Of a DNA stretch of 64,000 nucleotides, positions 38,150 to 47,557 are shown in pieces. Below the pieces are notes generated by a model. It saw only the letters and a list, made by a program, of their open reading frames with translations. It searched no databases and was not told where the DNA came from. The DNA is taken from positions 511,333 through 575,332 of the forward strand of contig NZ_JAJBZM010000003.1 of assembly GCF_020567375.1 (NCBI RefSeq), in the 5' to 3' direction. This DNA is from Janibacter melonis (GTDB lineage: Bacteria > Actinomycetota > Actinomycetes > Actinomycetales > Dermatophilaceae). Position numbers and translations under genes: made by a program. Positions within the stretch are counted from its first letter, which is position 1. Each line of letters begins with the position of its first letter.

Positions 38150-38515
38150 GGGGGTGATCGGTTTCGACATTGGTCGGTCCTGCAGGAGAAGCGGGTCGAG
38201 GATGCACGGTCATCTCGTCAACGCCCCGTGCACATCAATAGGTGCCGATTCCAAGCGCACCGACTTCGCCCTCGCCGCCTGAGCGAGCCCGAAGTCCGTT
38301 GGTCTGAGCTCGATCTCGGCTCAGTAACCAGCGTCAGCTAGAGATCTTGCTGCGCAGCGGTGTCGGGACGCTGCGCGGGACTCCTTCTCGACTGGGCCTG
38401 TCAGGGGACGTGTGCGTGCGAGCCCTGAGGCCGAGAAAATCCATAGCGCACTGCACCCGGAGAAGTCCTGCTCGTCTACCAGTGGACGCGGGTTCGATTC
38501 CCGCCACCTCCACCA
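38150..38515 (+). ncRNA. ssrA: tmRNA (ssrA)
   Basis: The 5' end GGGGGTGATCGGTTTCGAC and the 3' GGTTCGATTCCCGCCACCTC plus CACCA form the tRNA-like part, with a 7-bp acceptor (one G-U). The internal tag frame, beginning at the GCC near 38244, reads ADSKRTDFALAA and then TGA, a typical actinobacterial degradation tag. About 366 nt. Partner SmpB is encoded just upstream. The CCA is encoded. Confidence 0.95.
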
Positions 38516-38631
38516 CCGTGACCCACGTCAGCAGCCGATGGCCGCCCGCACGAGATCTCTCGAGCGGGCGGCCGTCGGCATGCCCGGGGGAGGGCGAAGG
38601 GGGCGTGGCCCGGTGTGCTGGGATGAGGCCC

Positions 38632-39024
38632 GTGAGCACCTCGACGACGGGACGCCCCGTCCAGACTGGTCGGCGGCGTCTGGCCGTCGTCCTCACCGTG
38701 GTCGCCGTCCTCGTCCAGCTGGTCGTGCTCTACGACCCGAGCCCCGCCGGGGGAGGGGACATCCCCTTCGCCGACAAGGTGGTCCACGCCCTCGTCTTCG
38801 GCGTGCCCGTCGCCCTCGCCGGCTGGGCCCGGCTGCGGTGGGTGTGGGTGGCCGTGCTGATGGCCGTGCACGCCCCGGTGAGCGAGATCGTCCAGGGCCT
38901 GGCGCTGCCCACCCGCAGCGGCGACCCCTTCGACGTCGCCGCCGACCTCATCGGCGTGGTGCTCGGTGCGCTCGTCGCCCGCCGACTGAGCGGGGTTTCA
39001 GGAGCACCCCCCTCGCGCTGGTAG
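38632..39024 (+). CDS. VanZ-like membrane protein
   Basis: 130 residues with about four hydrophobic segments (about 14-32, 45-62, 66-84 and 100-117) and the VanZ signatures DKVVHALVFGVPVALAGWA and SEIVQGLALPTRSGDPFDV. VanZ itself gives low-level teicoplanin resistance, but this large family is otherwise uncharacterised. GTG 38632 is chosen; ATG 38623 is three codons upstream. Confidence 0.8.
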   Translation: MSTSTTGRPVQTGRRRLAVVLTVVAVLVQLVVLYDPSPAGGGDIPFADKVVHALVFGVPVALAGWARLRWVWVAVLMAVHAPVSEIVQGLALPTRSGDPFDVAADLIGVVLGALVARRLSGVSGAPPSRW

Positions 39025-39231
39025 ACTCGTACCTTCGTCGTCACGGACTGCGCACTGCTGCGCCCCGCGATCGCTTCCGGTCGCTGATGATCCCTCACCC
39101 GTGACGACCGCCGGGCCGCACGGATGCCGCCCGGTCCATGGGCGCCGCAGAGCGCCTGAGACTCGTCTGGTGCGGTCACCCCTTCGCGGTGGCTCGAGAC
39201 GTGTCTGCTCGAGCCAGAAGGTGATGTCGAC

Positions 39232-41370
39232 ATGCCCGCGAAGAACCCGAACAAGAAGGCCCGCTGGAGCGCTGCCGAGAAGGCCGCCGCCAGCACGAAG
39301 GGGCCGAAGAAGCCCTACCACCGCGGCCAGAAGCCGGCCGACGACGCCCCCCGCGGCGCCAAGCGTCCCGTGCGCGCCGCCGAGGACCGCCCGCGTCGCG
39401 TCCGCAAGGACGGCGCCGAGGACCAGGGCCAGCGTCGCTGGGAGCGCCGCGAGGACAGCCGCCCCGGTGGCTTCCGCTCCGACGACCGTCGTGGTGGCGG
39501 TTTCCGCAGCGACGACCGTCGTAGCGACGACCGTCGTGGTGGCTTCCGCTCCGATGACCGTCGTGGTGGCGGTTTCCGCAGCGACGACCGCCGCGGTGGT
39601 GGCTTCCGCAGCGACGACCGTCGTGGTGGCGGTTTCCGCTCCGACGACCGTCGCACCGACGACCGCCGTGGAGGCGGCTTCCGCTCCGACGACCGTCGTG
39701 GTGGCGGTTTCCGCTCCGACGACCGTCGTGCTGACGACCGTCGTGGTGGCTTCCGCAGCGACGACCGTCGCACCGATGACCGTCGCGGTGGCTTCCGCAG
39801 CGACGACCGTCGCACCGACGACCGCCGTGGCGGCTACCGCGGCGACGACCGCCGTGACGGTGGCTTCCGCTCCGACGACCGCCGGGGCGGGTCCCGCGAG
39901 GGCTTCCGTCGCGGTCCCCGCGACGAGCGCCAGGGCTACCGTCCCCGCTTCGACCGCGAGCAGACCTCGCAGGACCACCACCAGGACGCCGAGGCGGAGC
40001 GGATGGAGGCCGACAGCTGGGTCTCCGCGGCTCGCACGACGACCACCGAGCCCGTGACGGTCGCCGAGGACAACGGCTTCGCCGCGCTCGGCCTGCCCGA
40101 GCGCCTCGTCGAGCGGCTCGCCCGCGAGGGCATCTCGAGCCCCTTCCCGATCCAGGAGGCGACGATCCCCGACGCCCTGGCCGGCAAGGACGTCCTCGGC
40201 CGTGGCCAGACCGGGTCGGGCAAGACGCTCGCCTTCGGCCTGCCGACGATCGCCCGCCTCTCCGGCGAGCGCTCGAAGCCCCGCCGCCCCCGTGCCCTCG
40301 TCCTCGTGCCGACGCGTGAGCTCGCGATGCAGGTGAGCGACTCGCTCGAGCCGCTCGTGCACGTCGCCGGGCTGCGTCACAAGCTCGTCGCCGGTGGCCT
40401 GTCCTACACGGGTCAGATCGCCGCGCTCGACAAGGGCGTCGACCTGCTCATCGCGACCCCGGGCCGTCTCGTCGACCTGCTCGACCGCGAGGCCGTCATC
40501 CTCGACTCCATCGAGGTGACGATCCTCGACGAGGCCGACCACATGGCCGACATGGGCTTCGTCCCGGCCGTGACCCGCGTCCTCGACGAGGTCCCCGAGG
40601 GCGGGCAGCGCCTGCTCTTCTCGGCGACGCTCGACAAGGGTGTCGACACCCTGGTCCAGCGCTACCTCGTCGACCCGGTGACCCACTCGACGAACGACGC
40701 CACCGCGTCGGTCGACACGATGGAGCACCACATCCTCGTCATCGACCCGCAGCACAAGAAGGTCATCACCGCGGAGGTGGCCAACCGCGAGGGCCGCACC
40801 GTCGTCTTCTGCCGCACCAAGCTCGGTGCCGACCGCGTCGCCCTCCAGCTGCGCGAGTCCGGTGTCCGCGCCGCGGCCCTCCACGGCGGTCTGACCCAGG
40901 GCGCCCGCAACAAGGTGCTCGGGGCCTTCCGCACCGGTCGGATCCCCGTCCTCGTCGCCACCGACGTCGCTGCCCGCGGCATCCACGTCGACGACGTCTC
41001 GGTCGTCCTGCAGGCGGACCCGCCCGCGGACCACAAGGACTACCTCCACCGCGCGGGCCGCACCGCCCGCGCCGGTGAGCGCGGCACCGTCGTCACCCTC
41101 GCCCTGCCGCACCAGCGCAAGATGATGGAGCGCATGGCGACCGACGCCGGTCTCGAGGCCCGTCCGGTCAAGGCGGCCCCCGGTGACGAGGTCCTCGAGG
41201 CCGCCGGTGCGGCGCCCGTGAGCGGCGTGCCGATCGACGAGGCCGACTTCCGCAAGCTGCTCGACCCCCGGCCTGCACGGCGCCACGGTGGCACCGGCGG
41301 CCCGCGCGGTGCGCGCACCGGTGGGCAGTACCGGGGCGGCGGCCAGCGCCGCGGGCCGCGTCACGGGTGA
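39232..41370 (+). CDS. DEAD-box RNA helicase with long RGG-like N-terminal repeat
   Basis: 712 residues. Basic N-terminus, then about 140 residues (79-220) of near-perfect (R)SDDRR-GG(G)F repeats, then a standard DEAD core: Q-motif region PFPIQEATIP, Walker A GQTGSGKT (~325), DEAD 433-436, SAT, and HRAGRTARAG. A Gly/Arg C-tail follows. Unlike DeaD/RhlE, the repeat is N-terminal. Likely cold-adaptation or ribosome-assembly helicase; the tail probably binds RNA and is disordered. Confidence 0.93.
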   Translation: MPAKNPNKKARWSAAEKAAASTKGPKKPYHRGQKPADDAPRGAKRPVRAAEDRPRRVRKDGAEDQGQRRWERREDSRPGGFRSDDRRGGGFRSDDRRSDDRRGGFRSDDRRGGGFRSDDRRGGGFRSDDRRGGGFRSDDRRTDDRRGGGFRSDDRRGGGFRSDDRRADDRRGGFRSDDRRTDDRRGGFRSDDRRTDDRRGGYRGDDRRDGGFRSDDRRGGSREGFRRGPRDERQGYRPRFDREQTSQDHHQDAEAERMEADSWVSAARTTTTEPVTVAEDNGFAALGLPERLVERLAREGISSPFPIQEATIPDALAGKDVLGRGQTGSGKTLAFGLPTIARLSGERSKPRRPRALVLVPTRELAMQVSDSLEPLVHVAGLRHKLVAGGLSYTGQIAALDKGVDLLIATPGRLVDLLDREAVILDSIEVTILDEADHMADMGFVPAVTRVLDEVPEGGQRLLFSATLDKGVDTLVQRYLVDPVTHSTNDATASVDTMEHHILVIDPQHKKVITAEVANREGRTVVFCRTKLGADRVALQLRESGVRAAALHGGLTQGARNKVLGAFRTGRIPVLVATDVAARGIHVDDVSVVLQADPPADHKDYLHRAGRTARAGERGTVVTLALPHQRKMMERMATDAGLEARPVKAAPGDEVLEAAGAAPVSGVPIDEADFRKLLDPRPARRHGGTGGPRGARTGGQYRGGGQRRGPRHG
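39466..39890 (+). repeat. In-frame tandem repeat encoding SDDRRGG units
   Basis: Repeats of about 24-33 bp built on TTCCGC(TCC/AGC)GACGACCGTCGT, all in the reading frame of the helicase. Near-identical at DNA level, indicating recent expansion or gene conversion; copy number likely varies between strains. Confidence 0.9.
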
Positions 41371-41380
41371 TGATGTAGGC

Positions 41381-41935
41381 ATGGACAGCCTGGCCGGACG
41401 TCTGCTCGTGAGCACCCCTGAGATCACCGACGGGGTCTTCGACCGCAGCATCGTGCTCGTGCTGGCCCATGACGAGCAGTCCGCCGAGGGCGTCGTCATC
41501 AACAAGCCCGTCCAGGCGCCGATCGACGCCGTCCTGCCAGGGTGGCAGGACGGCGCGAGCGAGCCGCAGAAGGTCTTCCAGGGCGGGCCCGTCCAGACCG
41601 ACTCGGCGGTCGGGCTCGTCGGGGTCCCCGGCGACGGGGAGCCCCCCGTGGGGGTCAAGCGCCTCTTCGGCGGGATCGGCCTGGTCGACCTCGACGCCCC
41701 GCAGGAGAGCGTGTGGCCCGCGATCAGCGCGCTGCGCATCTTCGCCGGGTACTCGGGGTGGACCGCCCCGCAGCTCGCCGGCGAGATCGAGCGGGGCGGC
41801 TGGTTCGTCTGCGACGCCGAGATCGGCGACGTCTTCGACGCGGACCCGGCGACGCTGTGGCGTCGGGTCCTGCGTCGTCAGCGCGGCGTCATGGCCTGGG
41901 TCTCGACCTACCCCGAGGACCCGACCCAGAACTGA
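41381..41935 (+). CDS. YqgE/AlgH family protein
   Basis: 184 residues: GRLLVSTPEITDGVFDRSIV at the N-terminus and YSGWTAPQLAGEIERGGWFV near residue 130, both diagnostic of UPF0301/YqgE. Function is not established; AlgH affects alginate production in Pseudomonas. ATG 41381, 10 bp after the helicase stop. Confidence 0.92.
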   Translation: MDSLAGRLLVSTPEITDGVFDRSIVLVLAHDEQSAEGVVINKPVQAPIDAVLPGWQDGASEPQKVFQGGPVQTDSAVGLVGVPGDGEPPVGVKRLFGGIGLVDLDAPQESVWPAISALRIFAGYSGWTAPQLAGEIERGGWFVCDAEIGDVFDADPATLWRRVLRRQRGVMAWVSTYPEDPTQN

Positions 41936-41988
41936 CGCGGCGCCGACGCGGGGCTGACCCCCTTCGCGCCTCGTCCTAGACTCGCCCC

Positions 41989-42288
41989 ATGAGCGAGCCA
42001 CTGCCCCCGAGCGGGCCCGACGCCGACCCCACCTCTCCGGGGACCTCCACCGGGTTGCTCGAGCGCACTGAGGTCACCCCGCAGCTGCAGGAGCCGGGCG
42101 ACCACGAGCGCTTCTCGCACTACGTGCGCAAGGAGAAGATCCTCGAGTCGGCGCTGTCCGGCGAGCCCGTGACGGCCCTGTGCGGCAAGAAGTGGATCCC
42201 CGGTCGCAACCCCGACAAGTTCCCGGTGTGCCCGATCTGCAAGGAGATCTACCAGGGCCTGCGCGACCCCCAGGACGGCGAGGACTGA
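41989..42288 (+). CDS. DUF3039 family protein
   Basis: 99 residues. Flexible N-terminal half, then ERFSHYVRKEKILESALSGE and ALCGKKWIPGRNPDKFPVCP followed by ICKEIY, with Cys-rich spacing (C..CPIC) that probably binds zinc. DUF3039 is restricted to Actinobacteria; function unknown. Confidence 0.85.
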   Translation: MSEPLPPSGPDADPTSPGTSTGLLERTEVTPQLQEPGDHERFSHYVRKEKILESALSGEPVTALCGKKWIPGRNPDKFPVCPICKEIYQGLRDPQDGED

Positions 42289-42428
42289 CCCCTCTCGCAC
42301 CCGGGAGCGCTTGGCCGAACCTTTGCCAACTCCTGGGTGCAGACGGGGTGCCGCCCTGACCATCGGGCTCCTAGCGTCCGAGGTAACGGCCGGGACACAC
42401 CCGGCCCGTCACCCCTGATGGAGAGCCT

Positions 42429-43418
42429 GTGAAGTCCACGCGCGCCCTTGTCGCCCCCGCCCTGCTCGCCCTGGCCCTGACCGGGTCCGCCCCTGCTCTG
42501 CCCGCCCTCGCCGGCGCGGACGCCGCCGACGCGGGCGCCTCCCGCGTCTCGGCCTCGCACGCCGACGAGCACTGCGACGAGGAGGTCTCCGCGACCGCCC
42601 GCAGCACGGGCAAGGGCGGCAAGGTCAAGGACCCGCACACCCTGAGCCAGGCGCAGGTCGACATCCGCGAGGACGCCTTCCAGGACGCCCTCGTCGACAA
42701 GGGCCTGCGGCTCAGCCCGACCGGCAAGGTCGCCGCGAAGGGCAAGCCCGGCACCGCGCAGTTCGCCTCGACGAACATCCCCGTGTACTTCCACGTCATC
42801 ACCGACGGGACGAACGGCAAGCTCACCTCGACCCAGATCAGCTCGCAGGTCAAGGTCCTCAACGACGCCTACGCGGGCTCGGGCTTCTCCTTCACCCTCG
42901 CCGGCACCGACACCACGGTGAACTCCACCTGGTACAACGGCCTCGACCACGGCTCGACCGCCGAGTCGCAGATGAAGAGCGCCCTGCGCAAGGGCGGCAA
43001 GAACGCCCTCAACGTCTACAGCGCCGACCTCGCCGGCGGTCTGCTCGGCTGGGCGACCTTCCCCACCCGGAACATCGGCAGCAACGACGGCGTCGTCATC
43101 CTCGACGGCTCGGTCCCCGGCGGCAACGCCGCGCCGTACAACCTCGGCGACACGGGTACCCACGAGGTCGGCCACTGGCTCGGGCTCTACCACACCTTCC
43201 AGGGCGGCTGCCAGGACGGCGACTACGTCGCCGACACCCCCGCCGAGGCCCAGCCCGCCTCGGGCTGCCCCACCGGCGCGGACACCTGCCCCGCCAAGCC
43301 CGGTCTCGACCCGATCCGCAACTTCATGGACTACTCCGACGACGCGTGCATGGACCACTTCACCGCCAACCAGGTGACCCGTATGCAGAACCAGTGGGTG
43401 ACCTACCGGGCGAGCTGA
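42429..43418 (+). CDS. Secreted M43-type (pappalysin-like) zinc metalloprotease
   Basis: 329 residues with a signal peptide (about 1-28), a prodomain (to about 110) and a catalytic domain with HEVGHWLGLYH at 245-255 and a Met-turn (NFMDYSDDACM), matching M43 cytophagalysin/pappalysin peptidases. Four or more Cys in the C-terminal part probably form disulfides (GGCQDG, SGCPTGADTCP). Extracellular proteolysis. GTG 42429 start. Confidence 0.9.
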   Translation: MKSTRALVAPALLALALTGSAPALPALAGADAADAGASRVSASHADEHCDEEVSATARSTGKGGKVKDPHTLSQAQVDIREDAFQDALVDKGLRLSPTGKVAAKGKPGTAQFASTNIPVYFHVITDGTNGKLTSTQISSQVKVLNDAYAGSGFSFTLAGTDTTVNSTWYNGLDHGSTAESQMKSALRKGGKNALNVYSADLAGGLLGWATFPTRNIGSNDGVVILDGSVPGGNAAPYNLGDTGTHEVGHWLGLYHTFQGGCQDGDYVADTPAEAQPASGCPTGADTCPAKPGLDPIRNFMDYSDDACMDHFTANQVTRMQNQWVTYRAS

Positions 43419-43427
43419 CCCCGACCC

Positions 43428-43473
43428 CGACGAAGGGGGCGTCGCACGAGGTCGTGCGACGCCCCCTTCGTCG
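43428..43473. terminator. Hairpin terminator after the metalloprotease gene
   Basis: Long perfect stem of about 22 bp with outer CGACGAAGGGGG and CCCCCTTCGTCG, and a very short loop. Second case in the window of the CGAAGGGG octamer inverted to form a terminator. Confidence 0.85.
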
Positions 43474-43554
43474 TGCCGTCCCGCCGTGCCGTCGGCGGTC
43501 TCGCCGGGCACGCTTTCGTCGCAGTCGGTGCGGCGGCTTACCCTGGTCGGCGTC

Positions 43555-45315
43555 ATGAGCCAGCACGCCGCGTCGAACCTGCCCCCCGCCTTCCCGGAGC
43601 GGGCAGCATGGGGGACCGCCGGCGCGCTGCGGGCCTGGCAGGCCGAGGCGCTGGAGAAGTACCTCGGCAGCGGCGCGCGCGACTTCCTCGCCGTCGCGAC
43701 CCCGGGAGCGGGCAAGACGACCTTCGCCCTGCGGGTCGCCGCCGAGCTGCTGACCCGCGGCGAGATCGAGGCGGTGACGGTCGTCGCGCCCACCGAGCAC
43801 CTCAAGACGCAGTGGGCCGACGCCGCGGCCCGCGTGGGCATCCACCTCGACCCGAAGTTCTCGAACTCCGTCGGCTCGACGAGCAGCGACTACGACGGCG
43901 TCGCCGTCACCTACGCCCAGGTCGCCTCGCGCGCCTCGGTCCACGAGGCCCGCACGAGGTCGCGGCGCACCTTCGTCATCCTCGACGAGATCCACCACGG
44001 CGGCGACAACAAGTCGTGGGGCAGCGCGATCCGCGAGGCCTTCGAGCCGGCCACCCGCCGCCTCGCGCTCACCGGCACGCCCTTCCGCTCCGACACCAAC
44101 CCCATCCCCTTCGTCACCTACGAGTACGGCGACGACGGGATCCTGCGCTCCTCGGCCGACTACACCTACGGCTACGCCCAGGCGCTCGCCGACCACGTCG
44201 TGCGCCCCGTGCTCTTCATGGCCTACGGCGGCGGCATGCGCTGGCGCACCCGCGCGGGCGACGAGGTCGCGGCCCGTCTCGGCGAGCCGATGACCAAGGA
44301 CCTCGCGGCGCAGGCCTGGCGCACCGCGCTCGACCCGAAGGGGGAGTGGGTCCCCTCGGTCCTCTCGGCCGCCGACAAGCGGCTCACCGAGGTGCGTCGG
44401 CACGTCGAGGACGCCGGGGGGCTCGTCATCGCGAGCAACCAGACCCAGGCCCGCGCCTACGCGCGCATCCTCGAGTCGATCACCGGCGAGAAGCCCACCG
44501 TCGTGCTCTCCGACGACCCGGGCAGCTCGGCGCGCATCGAGACCTTCGCCGCGAGCAGCTCGCGGTGGATGGTCGCCGTGCGCATGGTGTCCGAAGGGGT
44601 GGACGTCCCGCGCCTGTGCGTCGGGGTCTACGCGACGTCGACCTCGACGCCGCTGTACTTCGCCCAGGCCGTCGGGCGCTTCGTGCGGGCGCGCAAGCGC
44701 GGCGAGACCGCCTCGGTCTTCCTGCCGAGCGTGCCGGTGATCCTCGCCCACGCCGGGACGATGGAGGTCGAGCGCGACCACGCCCTCGACCGCCCCGAGC
44801 CCGAGGTCGGCGAGGAGCAGATCTGGTCCGAGGAGGAGGGCCTGCTCGAGGAGGCCAACCGCGACGAGGGCGCGAGCGACGACCTGCTCGGCAGCTTCGA
44901 GGCGCTCGAGTCCGACGCGCACTTCGACCACGTGCTCTACGACAGCAAGCAGTGGGGCCTGCACGCCGACGTCGGCTCCGACGACGAGCAGGACTACCTC
45001 GGCCTGCCCGGTCTGCTCGAGCCCGACCAGGTGCACGCGCTGCTCTCCGAGCGGCAGAGCAAGCAGTCAGCGAAGACCGGTCGGAAGCGCCCAGCCGAGC
45101 CGCAGACGGTCTCGGCGCACCGGGCGCTGGCCAGCCAGCGCAAGGAGCTCAACTCGCTCGTCTCGGCCTACGCGACCAAGAAGTCCGTCGCCCACGCGAA
45201 CGTCCACATGGACCTGCGCCGGGCGTGCGGCGGGCCGGAGCTGGCCACGGCGACGAGCGAGCAGGTCACCGAGCGGATCGAGACCATCCGGCGCTGGTTC
45301 GTCGGCCGTCGGTGA
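43555..45315 (+). CDS. DEAD/DEAH superfamily II helicase
   Basis: 586 residues. Walker A ATPGAGKTTFALRVAAELL, DEIHH (Walker B, ILDEIHHGGDN), SAT-like LTGTPFRSD, and motif VI QAVGRFVRARKRG. Resembles the RAD3/ResIII-like helicases (COG1061) common in Actinobacteria, thought to act in DNA repair. ATG 43555 is chosen; upstream in-frame extension has no similarity. Stop overlaps the next gene. Confidence 0.85.
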   Translation: MSQHAASNLPPAFPERAAWGTAGALRAWQAEALEKYLGSGARDFLAVATPGAGKTTFALRVAAELLTRGEIEAVTVVAPTEHLKTQWADAAARVGIHLDPKFSNSVGSTSSDYDGVAVTYAQVASRASVHEARTRSRRTFVILDEIHHGGDNKSWGSAIREAFEPATRRLALTGTPFRSDTNPIPFVTYEYGDDGILRSSADYTYGYAQALADHVVRPVLFMAYGGGMRWRTRAGDEVAARLGEPMTKDLAAQAWRTALDPKGEWVPSVLSAADKRLTEVRRHVEDAGGLVIASNQTQARAYARILESITGEKPTVVLSDDPGSSARIETFAASSSRWMVAVRMVSEGVDVPRLCVGVYATSTSTPLYFAQAVGRFVRARKRGETASVFLPSVPVILAHAGTMEVERDHALDRPEPEVGEEQIWSEEEGLLEEANRDEGASDDLLGSFEALESDAHFDHVLYDSKQWGLHADVGSDDEQDYLGLPGLLEPDQVHALLSERQSKQSAKTGRKRPAEPQTVSAHRALASQRKELNSLVSAYATKKSVAHANVHMDLRRACGGPELATATSEQVTERIETIRRWFVGRR

Positions 45316-45596
45316 GCGTGCTCGAGGCGAAGATCGCCGTCACCCAGGTCGCCCTCGTCGTCATCGCGGTCCTGCTGGCGACGGCCTTCACCGCCGGCGC
45401 CGTGGCGACGGGGACCTGGGCGTGGCTCGTCGCCGTGCCGATGGACCTCGTGGGAGCGGCGCTCGTCGTCGTCGGCGGTCAGCGCCGCCGCCGCACCGAC
45501 GGGGCGCGGGGGATGGCGGTCTCGGTGCTCGGCGGGCTGCTCGTCGTCGGGTCGATCTGGGCCGCCTTCGTGCTGGGCGACCTGCTCGCGTCCTAG
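45312..45596 (+). CDS. Small membrane protein
   Basis: 94 residues with three hydrophobic segments (about 8-30, 36-54 and 68-90) separated by a basic RRRRTDG turn. GTG 45312 overlaps the helicase stop (GTGA). No family recognised; function unknown. Confidence 0.6.
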   Translation: MSVLEAKIAVTQVALVVIAVLLATAFTAGAVATGTWAWLVAVPMDLVGAALVVVGGQRRRRTDGARGMAVSVLGGLLVVGSIWAAFVLGDLLAS

Positions 45597-45615
45597 CGGC
45601 TCGTGCGGGCCAGGC

Positions 45616-47447
<1,832 letters not shown>

Positions 47448-47557
47448 GGCGCCGCCGCGCGGCCCCCAGGAGACCTCGACGCCCCGTCGGCCCCCACGGC
47501 CGACGGGGCGCCGTCGTCCCTGACGTAAACTTGGGCTGACCCACCGACCGCCGATGC

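Noticed and set aside
38485-38515. Lone T-arm/acceptor looking like a tRNA 3' end
   Set aside because: It is the 3' part of tmRNA, paired with the 5' end at 38150.
39466-39890. Regular short repeats resembling a CRISPR array
   Set aside because: Repeats stay in frame, have no unique spacers and encode a protein tail; no cas genes nearby.
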